The notes below the pieces were generated by a model that was not told the origin of the DNA, did not search any database, and was given only the letters and a program-made list of their open reading frames with translations. This document shows positions 36,446 through 45,328 of a stretch of 64,000 nt of DNA, piece by piece (within the stretch, counting starts at the first letter, position 1; the number at the start of each line of letters is the position of its first letter). Position numbers and translations under genes: made by a program. Source of the stretch: Saprospiraceae bacterium (GTDB taxonomy: Bacteria > Bacteroidota > Bacteroidia > Chitinophagales > Saprospiraceae); the NCBI GenBank assembly GCA_017985675.1, contig JAGNXB010000001.1:490743-554742 (forward strand). The letters are read 5' to 3'.

Positions 36446-38839
36446 ATGACCATGAACAATCAACATTTCTTAGTTTTATTTCACCAGGTCAATTATTCCC
36501 TGGCAGCCACCCTTACTAGGGATCTGGTACATGCCGGATTTACCTTTTCTTTGGTCTGTGATGATGACCTGGCTGAGGATGAAACTTTTGCTGACAGACT
36601 ACAGTCAATCAGTCAACCACTTTTATTGATGGTGAGTGACAACTTTTTAAAGACGCCCGCTTGTGTCTATCAACTTCTTACTGCACTTAAGGCGAAAAAT
36701 GAAACCTCCATCCAAATAATTGTACTAACAGAGGGTATGACACAAGAGGGACAATCTCCTGTTCCAACCCGACTAGATAGAGTAGGACAAATATTACAAT
36801 ATATTAATTATTGGCAGGATAAGTACCTTAATTTGCGTAAGTTACAAGCTGATTCTTCAAGTAATACTACCGTAACAGAAACAGAATTAAAATGGACTCG
36901 TAAGGTTGCATTTGAAATAGGCGACCTCATTGAATATTTTCGTGAACACAATTCATATTCCTGGGAAGCCTTTTCCGCGAATCAATTTGAACTTTTCTTC
37001 CGTAAAAGCGGGAATATAAGTTTACATCAAACGTACAAGGATACCTTTCCTTATCCGGATGATGACCACGTAATTGAGGAAAGAATCACGGAGGAAATGG
37101 CCAAGTTCACAAATAAAGATAATCCATTGGTTGACGCTACCCGCGACGATCGTGAGATACCTGAGCTCGATGGCAATTCACTTAACCTGAATAATGGTTC
37201 ATACTCCCCTACTCCTGAAAAGGACTTACTTTCAAAGTTGATAGCCTACAAAAACGGGCTTGAAATGGAGGAGTTCTCAGAATCAAGATCGACCCATGAT
37301 GAAAAGCCTGCTTCAAACGATCGCTTCGACGACGATGATTTTGAAGATAATGAAGTGGATTTGAAACCGGGTGGTGAGATTGTACTTTTACCTACAAGAG
37401 ATGCTGTAGGGCTGCGCCGAATCCTTCAGAATGATCCGGATAATATCCTGGTAAGATTAGAATTAGCAACTATTTTATCTCAGGATGAAGCCGCCTTTAA
37501 CGAAACTACTGGTCATCTTGAGGAGGTTTTAAGACTTGATCCTAACAACGCAAAAGCCTTTTTTCTGTTGGGCCAATTATCTCAGGACTACAAAGAATTG
37601 AAACTGGCTAAACGCTACTATGAAAAGGCTTTGGAAAATGATCCCGAATATGGCCAGGCTCATTTCGCGTTGGCTCAACTCATTACTGAAGAACTTGGCG
37701 TTACGGAAGCAGTAGTCGATCACTTAAACAAAGCGAGAAAATGGCTTCCGGAGCGATCCGACATTTGGCTATCTTATGGTTTAGCGTTGGCAGAAAGTGA
37801 AAACCCTAAAAAAGCCATCAAAGTCTTAAAAAAAGCGCTGAAACTAAGTCCTGAAAATGAACTCATAAAATCCAAATTAGCAGAACTCTATTTCCAAACA
37901 GGCAACCGGATTAAAGCGATACGTTATTACAAGGAAGGTTCATCCGATTCTTTGGTTGAAGATCGGCATGAACATATTGCTTCAGAATCAGCTCAGATCA
38001 CTGAAGAATTAGCAACGCTCATCGAAAGCGAGACCCCTACATCACCGGCTGTAGTGAAACCAGCAACTATACTGACTGTACTTATAACGGGCGCCACATC
38101 AGGGATTGGAAGGGCTACTGCACGATTGTTTGCTTCAAAAGGTCATAGGCTCATTCTTACCGGTCGTAGAGAAGATCGACTATCGGCATTGCAGGCAGAG
38201 TTGGAGCAAATGTATCATGCCACGATATTTCCTATCACATTTGATATTCGTCAAGAAGCCGTTGCCAGGCAATTAATAAAGGCATTACCTATAGAGTGGT
38301 CTTCGATCGATATACTAATCAATAATGCTGGTTTGGCGAAAGGATTAGCACCGATTCAAGAAGGCAAGGTCTCCGATTGGGATACAATGATAGACACAAA
38401 TATCAAAGGCTTGCTGTATATCACCCGTGCTGTTACACCTGGAATGGTAGAAAGAAATAAGGGTCATATTATTAACATTTGTTCTACTGCCGGCAAAGAA
38501 ACATATCCGAACGGGAATGTATACTGTGCAACTAAATTCGCAGTGGATGCTTTGACAAAAAGCATTAGACAGGATCTCGTTGCTTATAATATTCGGGTAG
38601 GACAAGTAAGTCCTGGCCATGTTGAAGATACTGAATTTGCATTGAACCGTTTTGATGGCGACAAGGATCGAGCTAGCATCTACAATGATTTTAATCCACT
38701 AAAGGCAAGTGATGTTGCTGAAGCGATCTACTACATGATCAATCAGCCGCCACATGTAAATATTCAAGATATCGTGTTGACAGGTACTCAACAAGCAAGC
38801 TCCACACTCATTCATCGGAATGGAAGAATTTTTGATTAG
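36446..38839 (+). CDS. Three-part fusion: TIR-like domain, TPR repeats, short-chain dehydrogenase
   Basis: 797 residues. (1) Residues about 5-115 look like a TIR fold: alternating strands and helices with LLLMVSDNFLKTPACVYQL, where TIR proteins have SxxFxxSxWCxxEL; the catalytic Glu position of TIR NADases is Gln76. (2) A helical section and an acidic linker follow (about 120-315). (3) TPR repeats occupy about 321-500 (AKAFFLLGQLSQDY, YYEKALENDPEYGQA). (4) A complete classical SDR runs from about 541 to the end: TGATSGIG, NNAG, Ser680 and the YxxxK pair Tyr693/Lys697. The SDR should be an active NAD(P)-dependent oxidoreductase; TIR and TPR parts suggest assembly or signalling. The frame is unbroken, so the fusion is not a sequencing artefact on its face. 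There is no signal peptide. Confidence 0.85.
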   Translation: MTMNNQHFLVLFHQVNYSLAATLTRDLVHAGFTFSLVCDDDLAEDETFADRLQSISQPLLLMVSDNFLKTPACVYQLLTALKAKNETSIQIIVLTEGMTQEGQSPVPTRLDRVGQILQYINYWQDKYLNLRKLQADSSSNTTVTETELKWTRKVAFEIGDLIEYFREHNSYSWEAFSANQFELFFRKSGNISLHQTYKDTFPYPDDDHVIEERITEEMAKFTNKDNPLVDATRDDREIPELDGNSLNLNNGSYSPTPEKDLLSKLIAYKNGLEMEEFSESRSTHDEKPASNDRFDDDDFEDNEVDLKPGGEIVLLPTRDAVGLRRILQNDPDNILVRLELATILSQDEAAFNETTGHLEEVLRLDPNNAKAFFLLGQLSQDYKELKLAKRYYEKALENDPEYGQAHFALAQLITEELGVTEAVVDHLNKARKWLPERSDIWLSYGLALAESENPKKAIKVLKKALKLSPENELIKSKLAELYFQTGNRIKAIRYYKEGSSDSLVEDRHEHIASESAQITEELATLIESETPTSPAVVKPATILTVLITGATSGIGRATARLFASKGHRLILTGRREDRLSALQAELEQMYHATIFPITFDIRQEAVARQLIKALPIEWSSIDILINNAGLAKGLAPIQEGKVSDWDTMIDTNIKGLLYITRAVTPGMVERNKGHIINICSTAGKETYPNGNVYCATKFAVDALTKSIRQDLVAYNIRVGQVSPGHVEDTEFALNRFDGDKDRASIYNDFNPLKASDVAEAIYYMINQPPHVNIQDIVLTGTQQASSTLIHRNGRIFD

Positions 38840-38870
38840 TCTTTTTCTTCCCTACCTCATTCTCAATCTG

Positions 38871-40175
38871 TTACAAAACCTCCGCAACGACAAATATACT
38901 CCCACATACAAGGATAAGGTCTTGTGTGGAGGCTCGCCTTTTTGCCGCATTTAATGCATTTTTTACGGTTGTATATGGACTTCCAATCATACCCAAAGGG
39001 TCACACAAATCTCGTAATGCTTTAGCATCCAAACCCCTGGGTACATTAGCTTTAGCAAAATAGTAGGTAGCTTCAGTGGGAAAAAGTGGTAATACACCAT
39101 TCAGATCCTTATCCTGTACCACACCAAATACAATATGAATTTTCTCAAATGACTTTTGACCCAACGCTTTAAAAAGCATTGCCAGACCATCTTTGTTGTG
39201 TGCGCTGTCACAGAGAATCATAGGTTCCAATCCAATAATGGTCCATCGTCCAATAAAATTGGTCAGGGAACGCACATTCATCAATGCAAAATTTTGTTTC
39301 TGAATATCATTTTTAAGGATAGAATTTTCATATAACACATCAATCGCCGCCAAAAAAGTGATCAAGTTTTTGGACTGATAGGGCCCTGCCAAATCACTTT
39401 GAATTCTATAGGATAAACCATTCTTAGAAACAGTTAAATTTGATTGGTCCCAATCATGGGCTTCATGAACGAATTGATAATGGTCCTCAGCAAAGCGAAT
39501 GGGTGCATTGCGTTGCATTGCTATACCTTCAAATACAGACCTTGTTTCCGCTAATGCTTCTCCAATCACTACCGGTACTGAATTTTTAATGATGCCTGCC
39601 TTTTCAGTGGCGATTTCGCTCAATGTGTGACCGAGTATGTCCAAGTGGTCAAAACCTATATTGGTAATGAGCGAGAGTATAGGATGAATCACATTTGTTG
39701 AATCCAATCTTCCACCAAGACCTGTTTCAATAATGGCAAAATCAATGTCCTCTTTTGCAAAATACCAGAACGCCATCGCAACCGTCAATTCAAAAAAAGA
39801 AGGTTCAATCTGTTCTATTAAATGTCTTTTTGTTTGAATGAACTCAACTACATCCTTTCTCCGAATATACGTGTTGCCTATCTTAATCCTTTCCCTAAAG
39901 TCCTTGTAATGCGGAGAGGTATACAATCCTGTCTTATAGCCATGCGATACAAATAAAGCACCCAGCATATGGGTAAGACTCCCTTTCCCATTAGTTCCTG
40001 CGATATGAATACTTTGAAACTGGTTTTGTGGATTACCCAATGCCGCAAGTAAGGCTTGAGTATTTGTAAGATCCTTTTTATAAGCTTTTGCCCCAATTCG
40101 CTGAAACATAGGTAGCCGGGCATACATGTACTCCAGCGTCTCCTTGTAAGTAAAATGCGCTGTGGACTTTGCCAA
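38871..40175 (-). CDS. folC: Bifunctional folylpolyglutamate synthase/dihydrofolate synthase
   Basis: 434 residues, Mur-ligase fold. The P-loop is HIAGTNGKGSLTHML; ETGLGGRLDSTN, THE-type NIGFDHLDILG and CDSAHNKDG follow in the order of FolC. It adds glutamate to dihydropteroate and to folates in the cytoplasm. No ATG precedes the conserved N-terminus; the available start is TTG at 40175. It lies 40 bases downstream of the TonB-like gene on the same strand, so it may read through from the TonB cluster. Confidence 0.94.
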   Translation of the reverse strand: MAKSTAHFTYKETLEYMYARLPMFQRIGAKAYKKDLTNTQALLAALGNPQNQFQSIHIAGTNGKGSLTHMLGALFVSHGYKTGLYTSPHYKDFRERIKIGNTYIRRKDVVEFIQTKRHLIEQIEPSFFELTVAMAFWYFAKEDIDFAIIETGLGGRLDSTNVIHPILSLITNIGFDHLDILGHTLSEIATEKAGIIKNSVPVVIGEALAETRSVFEGIAMQRNAPIRFAEDHYQFVHEAHDWDQSNLTVSKNGLSYRIQSDLAGPYQSKNLITFLAAIDVLYENSILKNDIQKQNFALMNVRSLTNFIGRWTIIGLEPMILCDSAHNKDGLAMLFKALGQKSFEKIHIVFGVVQDKDLNGVLPLFPTEATYYFAKANVPRGLDAKALRDLCDPLGMIGSPYTTVKNALNAAKRRASTQDLILVCGSIFVVAEVL

Positions 40176-40215
40176 AGATGGATACTTGGATATGATGAAA
40201 TAGTAAAAAATACGA

Positions 40216-41082
40216 CTACTTGACCTTAAAATCGTAGGTTATGGTTCCGCATTGTTCGTCAAGTTGAGAATCTGTAAACAGGTAGGCTTTTGCATTGCGT
40301 TTGGCTAATTCTATAAGTTGTGGGTCAGAAGTTGTGGAGCCTCTTTGTGTATAATCCGCTCTGACCACATTTCCTCGACGATCTACACATACATACACCA
40401 CAACCCGACCGGTCTTCTGAGACTTATCTGTAATGTCAGTAGCCTTTCGGACGCCCCTATTACTCAGACCATCACCAACAACGCCTGTTCCTTTACTCAT
40501 CCCATCGAGCTTTTTAGCATCGGGATCTCCTTTGGGGTCACCTTGATTCCCGGGTTTTCCGGTTTCGCCTTTTCCCTTTCCCCCAAAAAAATCACCATAT
40601 TGTTTTTTAGTTTTGTCGTATTCCGCCTTTTTTTGAGCTTCTGCTGCTGCAGCCTTCTGCGCTGCTTCTTCGGCAGCTTTCTTTCTGGCGTCTTCAGCCG
40701 CTTGCTGCTGTTGTTGCTGAATTTTGACTTTCGTCTCAGCTTCCTGACGCTGCTTTTTTAATTTAGTTTCTGCATCATCTGCCGTTATAATTTTTGTTTG
40801 TGATGGCGTTGTACGCGGTGTTGATTCACGCTCAGGCTGTGCAGCGGGTGCTGAAGGCTGTACTTCGGGATCTTCTTGTTGGACATCAGGCCTATCTTCA
40901 CCCTCTCCCACATCAAGCTCCCCGAAACTAATCAATACCCCCTCTTGTCCGGGAGGAGGTTCCGGATACTGCAAAAAAGGCAAAAGAGCAAGTAAAATGA
41001 TTACAGCATGGGCAATGAAACTGATTATCATTCCACGACGGCGGTTGGATTGTTCTTCCGGAGTGATGTCGATCGGTTTCAT
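40216..41082 (-). CDS. TonB/TolA-like energy transducer
   Basis: 288 residues. One N-terminal membrane segment (about 17-38) is followed by a Pro/Glu/Gln-rich stretch, a long Ala-Lys-Glu-Gln helix (about 105-170) as in TolA, a Gly-rich linker, and a small C-terminal TonB-like domain (GRVVVYVCVDRRGNVVRADY). It spans the periplasm and passes proton-motive energy from ExbB/ExbD to outer-membrane receptors or, as in Tol, to envelope constriction. The long Ala-rich helix leans toward TolA. It is the last gene of the ExbB-ExbD-ExbD set, 145 bases after the second ExbD. Confidence 0.85.
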   Translation of the reverse strand: MKPIDITPEEQSNRRRGMIISFIAHAVIILLALLPFLQYPEPPPGQEGVLISFGELDVGEGEDRPDVQQEDPEVQPSAPAAQPERESTPRTTPSQTKIITADDAETKLKKQRQEAETKVKIQQQQQQAAEDARKKAAEEAAQKAAAAEAQKKAEYDKTKKQYGDFFGGKGKGETGKPGNQGDPKGDPDAKKLDGMSKGTGVVGDGLSNRGVRKATDITDKSQKTGRVVVYVCVDRRGNVVRADYTQRGSTTSDPQLIELAKRNAKAYLFTDSQLDEQCGTITYDFKVK

Positions 41083-41227
41083 AAGATTTATTTAAACGCA
41101 AGTAGAACTAGAAAGCATAAAAATCTAGAGCTTCAACATTTCAATTATTCAAACTCGGTTATACTTCTTGTAACGTAAACCTTGGCATTCCCGGTCTATA
41201 TAAGCTACAAATAAATAAAGGATTGGT

Positions 41228-41626
41228 TCAATCCCCACTAGCCAGAATCGCATTTGCGTCATAACGTAAGGCAATGTCCATCACTACAACAACGTGTTCT
41301 ACGGGGGTCTTTTTATCCGGAGAAAGGAGGATTGAAAATCCTTTGCCCTTCCGTCTGGCCAAAGAGGCCATTTCTCGTTCCAATCCCGGTGTGTCCATTT
41401 TGCGTCCAGAAAAGTAAAAAGTCCCTTCCTGATCGATGACAATATCAGGTAAATCATCTTTTGAAGTAGCGGGTGCATTTGATTTACCTGGTAACTTTAG
41501 GTTCAGGGCATTCGGAGCTACAATATTTGATGTAAGCATAAAAAACAGCAACAAGAGGAAAATGATATCCGTCATGGAGGACATACTAAACTCACTACTC
41601 GTGCGACTTTTGCGTTTTAAGGACAT
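41228..41626 (-). CDS. ExbD/TolR-family protein (second copy)
   Basis: 132 residues with one N-terminal membrane helix preceded by the SMTDIIFLLLLFFML motif, whose Asp is the proton-pathway residue of ExbD/TolR. The periplasmic domain has VIDQEGTFYFSG and a VEHVVVVMDIA helix. It is a stator part of the proton-driven motor with ExbB/TolQ. It follows the first ExbD by 3 bases. The two copies are similar in plan but clearly diverged, and may form a mixed stator. Confidence 0.93.
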   Translation of the reverse strand: MSLKRKSRTSSEFSMSSMTDIIFLLLLFFMLTSNIVAPNALNLKLPGKSNAPATSKDDLPDIVIDQEGTFYFSGRKMDTPGLEREMASLARRKGKGFSILLSPDKKTPVEHVVVVMDIALRYDANAILASGD

Positions 41627-41629
41627 AAC

Positions 41630-42043
41630 TTAGTCATTTCTGCGTTTGGCAATGGGTTGTGTCGCAAGAATAGCCTTAAGCTTAAGCTCACTAGCTACCG
41701 AGAGTACTTTCATTACATAATTGAAGGGAACCCCTTTTTCGGCAATGATTGTAATAGTGGTTTTGTCGGGATCATTGATTCGGGTGGTCACCTCATTTAT
41801 TGAGCCTTTTAATCCTGAATCCTTAACCTCCCTTCCATTTACGTAATAAACACCTTCTTTACGGATAGATACACTGAGTGAACTTGGTGCAACGGTTTTG
41901 TTGTTTGATTCAGGTAATTCTAACTTCTTGACATTGACAAAGGTGGCCGTCAACATAAAAAAGACCAGTAACAGAAAGATAATATCTGTTAGCGAAGACA
42001 TGCTGAATTCTGCCTGAGCCTTACTCCTTTTTTTTAATCCCAT
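41630..42043 (-). CDS. ExbD/TolR-family protein (first copy)
   Basis: 137 residues with the same layout as its neighbour: SLTDIIFLLLVFFMLTATF with the conserved membrane Asp, then a periplasmic domain (SVSIRKEGVYYVNGREV) and NYVMKVLSVASEL. It forms the proton channel with ExbB. It lies 6 bases after exbB and 3 bases before the second exbD copy, a tight operon. Confidence 0.93.
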   Translation of the reverse strand: MGLKKRSKAQAEFSMSSLTDIIFLLLVFFMLTATFVNVKKLELPESNNKTVAPSSLSVSIRKEGVYYVNGREVKDSGLKGSINEVTTRINDPDKTTITIIAEKGVPFNYVMKVLSVASELKLKAILATQPIAKRRND

Positions 42044-42049
42044 AGCTGA

Positions 42050-42733
42050 TCAGGAAGGTTCCTGTAGTAGATCCATAAATTCCATTGTGGAGCGCTCCAT
42101 CTTAAAGATGACTTTTTCCACAGAGGCAACCAAAAGGTTATATCCAATCAAGGCAAAGAGACCGACTACAAGTCCAAACGCTGTTGTAATCAAAGCCTGG
42201 TAAATCCCGCCTGCGAGGGCATCGGGTGTAACATTTTGTTCTGCTGCCATTTGATAAAAAGCAATGATCATCCCGGTAACAGTCCCGAGAAATCCTAACA
42301 TAGGTGCCGCACCAGCAATACTTGCCAAAGTTGAAAGATTTTTCTCCAATTTGAACACCTCTAGGTTACCGACATTTTCAATAGCAGCATCGATGTCGCG
42401 CAAGGGCTTACCTATTCTCATGAGACCTTTTTCAACCATGCGGCTGATTGGGGAATCTGTGGCGGCACAAAGTGACTGAGCAGCTTTGATGTTGCCTGAG
42501 GAAACACTCATTCGAATGTTATTCATAAAGTTCTCATCAATCTTACCTGCTTTTGAAATGCTGGAGTACCGTTCTATAAAAATGAAAACGGCAATGAAAG
42601 ACATTATGACCTGAAGACCTACAATGGCAACGCCAATAGGCCCTCCTGAAAACAAAATGTCAGCAAAACTCTGAGATTTGACTTCAGGCTGTTCAAGCTC
42701 AGCTTGTAATAAAAAGAAAAGAGGAAGCAACAT
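42050..42733 (-). CDS. ExbB/TolQ/MotA-family proton channel protein
   Basis: About 227 residues from the ATG at 42733. The frame reaches TTG at 42844, but that adds an uncharacteristic 37 residues and would leave only 44 bases for two divergent promoters. Three membrane segments are visible (about 32-54, 135-155 and 170-195), with the family's GTVTGMIIAFYQMA and ALITTAFGLVVGLFALIGYN. With the two ExbD copies it makes the inner-membrane motor that drives the TonB/TolA-like protein encoded downstream. It would energise the two TonB-dependent receptors seen here, unless the set is really Tol-type. Confidence 0.92.
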   Translation of the reverse strand: MLLPLFFLLQAELEQPEVKSQSFADILFSGGPIGVAIVGLQVIMSFIAVFIFIERYSSISKAGKIDENFMNNIRMSVSSGNIKAAQSLCAATDSPISRMVEKGLMRIGKPLRDIDAAIENVGNLEVFKLEKNLSTLASIAGAAPMLGFLGTVTGMIIAFYQMAAEQNVTPDALAGGIYQALITTAFGLVVGLFALIGYNLLVASVEKVIFKMERSTMEFMDLLQEPS

Positions 42734-42827
42734 AGGATGTGATTTGGATTCTTTGAACGATTTATAAAGCGCCAAATTATGAACACATCTAGGATTTTTC
42801 AGCATCTTGCACATAACTTCCTGAAAG

Positions 42828-42858
42828 TTGTCCAATTTATTCAAAATATGTACTTTCG
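42828..42858 (+). promoter_or_regulatory. Candidate promoter of the fadN-type gene
   Basis: TTG at 42828-42830, 20 bases of spacing, then TACTTTCG at 42851-42858, a 7 of 8 match to TAnnTTTG, ending 30 bases before the ATG. Consensus-based inference. Confidence 0.4.
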
Positions 42859-42888
42859 TGCCAGCGAATATTCGCTAAATTTATCGTC

Positions 42889-45279
42889 ATGAGAAGAATT
42901 CGTAAAGTAGCAGTATTGGGTGCCGGAATCATGGGCTCGGGCATTGCATGCCACCTCGCTAATGCCGGCCTTGAGGTTATATTACTAGACTTACCAACCC
43001 CAGGGTTGGACGAAAAAGAATCAAAAAGTCCTAATGCGCGGAACAGGCAAGTCAATCAACTTTTGTTACAAACGATTAAAAGTAAGCCATCTCCTCTTTT
43101 CAAAGCCGCTTACTCAAATCGTATCACAACAGGGAATTTTGAGGATGATCTTGATGCCATCGCTTCCTGTGACTGGATCATTGAAGTCATTGTGGAACGT
43201 TTAGACATTAAAACAAAACTTTTTGATCGCGTTGAAAAATTTCGGAAACCAGGTACCCTCATCACCAGCAATACCTCAGGCATTCCAATTCATTTAATGA
43301 TTCAGAACAGAACTGATGATTTCAAGAGGCACTTTTGCGGAACACATTTTTTTAATCCACCACGGTACTTGAGATTATTGGAAATAATTCCCACTGGCGA
43401 GACAAGCCAGGGTGTTATTGATTTTTTACTTTACTTTGGAGAAGTCTTTTTGGGCAAAAAAACAGTCCTGGCGAAAGATACACCTGCATTTATTGCCAAT
43501 CGAATTGGTGTTTATGCCATGGCAAACATTTATCAGTTGGCAGAAGAACTAAATTTATCTATTGAAACTGTTGACAAACTTACGGGGCCGGCCATTGGCA
43601 GACCAAAGACAGGGACCTTCAGACTAGGCGATCTTGTTGGTCATGACACGGCAGCGCATGTTATAAACGGTATCAGGGATCATTGTCCTTTGGATGAAAA
43701 GGCTGCCTCCTTTAAAATCCCTGCCTATTTACAACATTTGCTTGATCAGGGATTTTTAGGGAACAAAAGCGGGCAAGGTTTTTATAAAAATACGGGTAAA
43801 AAGGATGAAAAAGGCCGAACAATATACCACACGTTAAACCTAAAAACCCTTGAATATGAAGCAGGGACAAAGGATGTTGTTCCTAGTCTGGACACAACTA
43901 AACCTTTTGAGGAACTGAACAAACGTATCCGGCTATTTTTCCAATTAGAAGATGCCGGGGCTCAGCTCATAAAAAGATCCTTGCTGGGGCTTTTTGCATA
44001 TGCCTCCAATAGGATTCCTGAAATAGCTGAACTCCCCTACCCCATTGATGATGCCCTAAAGGCAGGATTTGCCTGGGAAGTTGGCCCTTTTGAGTATTGG
44101 GACATAATAGGGGTAGCAGAGGGAGCTCGAATGGCGCGTGAAGCAGGAGAAGTCCTTCCCGATTGGATAGAAGTAATGATACATAATAGTCACAATTCGT
44201 TTTATAAAATTGAAAACGGGTCTAAACGGTGCTATTCCCCCGTTCAAAAAGGTTATGTTCCGATTCCCGGACAAGAGTTAACCATTCACCTGGATTATTT
44301 GCGCCCGCAGGAGCCCGTATATAAAAATGATGAAATCGTTCTTCATGATATTGGCGATGGTGTGCTCTGTCTCGAGTTTCGAAGTAAGATGAACGCTATA
44401 GGTGAAGGTATTTTACGTGGTTTGAATGAATCCATTAGAATAGCGGAAGAAGGCAACTGGAAAGGCCTGGTCATTGGTAATCATGCTCAAAATTTTACGG
44501 TGGGAGCCAACTTGATGATGATTGCCATGTTGGCTTATCAGCAGGAATGGGACGAACTGAATATGGCCGTGAATTTATTCCAACAGACAACAATGCGTTG
44601 CCGGTATTCCGCCATTCCTGTTGTGGCAGCTACCCAGGGATATGTTTTTGGTGGCGGATGTGAGACGATCATGCACTGTGACGCAACTATCATAGCTGCT
44701 GAGAGCTATATTGGCTTGGTAGAGGTGGGTGTAGGTCTTATTCCAGGCGGGGGAGGGACAAAGGAATTTGCAGTAAGAATATCTGATGCTTACAGGCCTG
44801 GTGATGTAGAAGTGAATATCCTCATCGATCATTTCAAAACTATTGCAACTGCAGCTGTTGCGACCTCCGCATATGAAGCCTATGATTTAGGTTATTTGCA
44901 ACGGCATAAAGACAGCGTTGTATTGAATGCGGAACATAATATTCGCAAAGCAAAAGAAAAGGTACTTGTATTAACTGAACAATACGTCCAACCTATTCCC
45001 AGAAAAGATATTAGTGTCCTGGGCAAACCAGGAATTGCCGTCTTATACACCGCTGCCAATGAACTCAAACTGGGTAAATGGGCAAGTGAACATGATATAA
45101 ACATTGCCCAAAAAGTAGCCTGGGTACTTTGTGGGGGCGATCTAAGTGGACGACAACAGGTCTCTGAACAATATTTGTTAGATATCGAACGAGAGGCTTT
45201 CCTAAGCTTGTGCGGAGAACAAAAAACATTGGAAAGGATCCAGCACATGTTACAAACAGGCAAACCGTTGCGCAATTAA
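42889..45279 (+). CDS. fadN: 3-hydroxyacyl-CoA dehydrogenase/enoyl-CoA hydratase (FadN type)
   Basis: 796 residues. The NAD-binding dehydrogenase comes first (VLGAGIMGSGIACHLANAG at the N-terminus, then CGTHFFNPPRYLRLLEI), and the enoyl-CoA hydratase part is C-terminal (about 485-720, FTVGANL, GYVFGGGCETIMHCD and GLIPGGGGTKEF). This order matches FadN and is the reverse of FadB. It carries out the hydration and 3-hydroxyacyl oxidation steps of fatty-acid beta-oxidation in the cytoplasm. The thiolase gene follows after 49 bases. The acyl-CoA dehydrogenase that usually accompanies this pair is not next to them in this window. Confidence 0.94.
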   Translation: MRRIRKVAVLGAGIMGSGIACHLANAGLEVILLDLPTPGLDEKESKSPNARNRQVNQLLLQTIKSKPSPLFKAAYSNRITTGNFEDDLDAIASCDWIIEVIVERLDIKTKLFDRVEKFRKPGTLITSNTSGIPIHLMIQNRTDDFKRHFCGTHFFNPPRYLRLLEIIPTGETSQGVIDFLLYFGEVFLGKKTVLAKDTPAFIANRIGVYAMANIYQLAEELNLSIETVDKLTGPAIGRPKTGTFRLGDLVGHDTAAHVINGIRDHCPLDEKAASFKIPAYLQHLLDQGFLGNKSGQGFYKNTGKKDEKGRTIYHTLNLKTLEYEAGTKDVVPSLDTTKPFEELNKRIRLFFQLEDAGAQLIKRSLLGLFAYASNRIPEIAELPYPIDDALKAGFAWEVGPFEYWDIIGVAEGARMAREAGEVLPDWIEVMIHNSHNSFYKIENGSKRCYSPVQKGYVPIPGQELTIHLDYLRPQEPVYKNDEIVLHDIGDGVLCLEFRSKMNAIGEGILRGLNESIRIAEEGNWKGLVIGNHAQNFTVGANLMMIAMLAYQQEWDELNMAVNLFQQTTMRCRYSAIPVVAATQGYVFGGGCETIMHCDATIIAAESYIGLVEVGVGLIPGGGGTKEFAVRISDAYRPGDVEVNILIDHFKTIATAAVATSAYEAYDLGYLQRHKDSVVLNAEHNIRKAKEKVLVLTEQYVQPIPRKDISVLGKPGIAVLYTAANELKLGKWASEHDINIAQKVAWVLCGGDLSGRQQVSEQYLLDIEREAFLSLCGEQKTLERIQHMLQTGKPLRN

Positions 45280-45328
45280 ACACCTTTAGGAATTAAAGTT
45301 CTTTCACTAACAAATCCAAGATTGAGAT

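Noticed and set aside
36446-38839. Possibility that the TIR-like/TPR/SDR gene is two genes joined by a frameshift or assembly error
   Set aside because: The frame is uninterrupted for 797 codons with a natural acidic linker and regular TPR spacing leading into the SDR; nothing at the junctions suggests an artefact.
41221-41250. Stretch resembling a tRNA T-arm (GGTTCAATCCCC)
   Set aside because: It overlaps the end of the second exbD gene and no acceptor, D or anticodon arms can be folded around it.
42734-42844. 37-residue N-terminal extension of the ExbB-like protein from a TTG
   Set aside because: The sequence is unlike ExbB N-termini and would leave almost no space for divergent promoters; the ATG at 42733 is preferred.
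44892-45283. Two overlapping minus-strand frames inside the fadN-type gene
   Set aside because: Both are antisense to a conserved coding sequence, with cysteine-rich composition typical of shadow frames.
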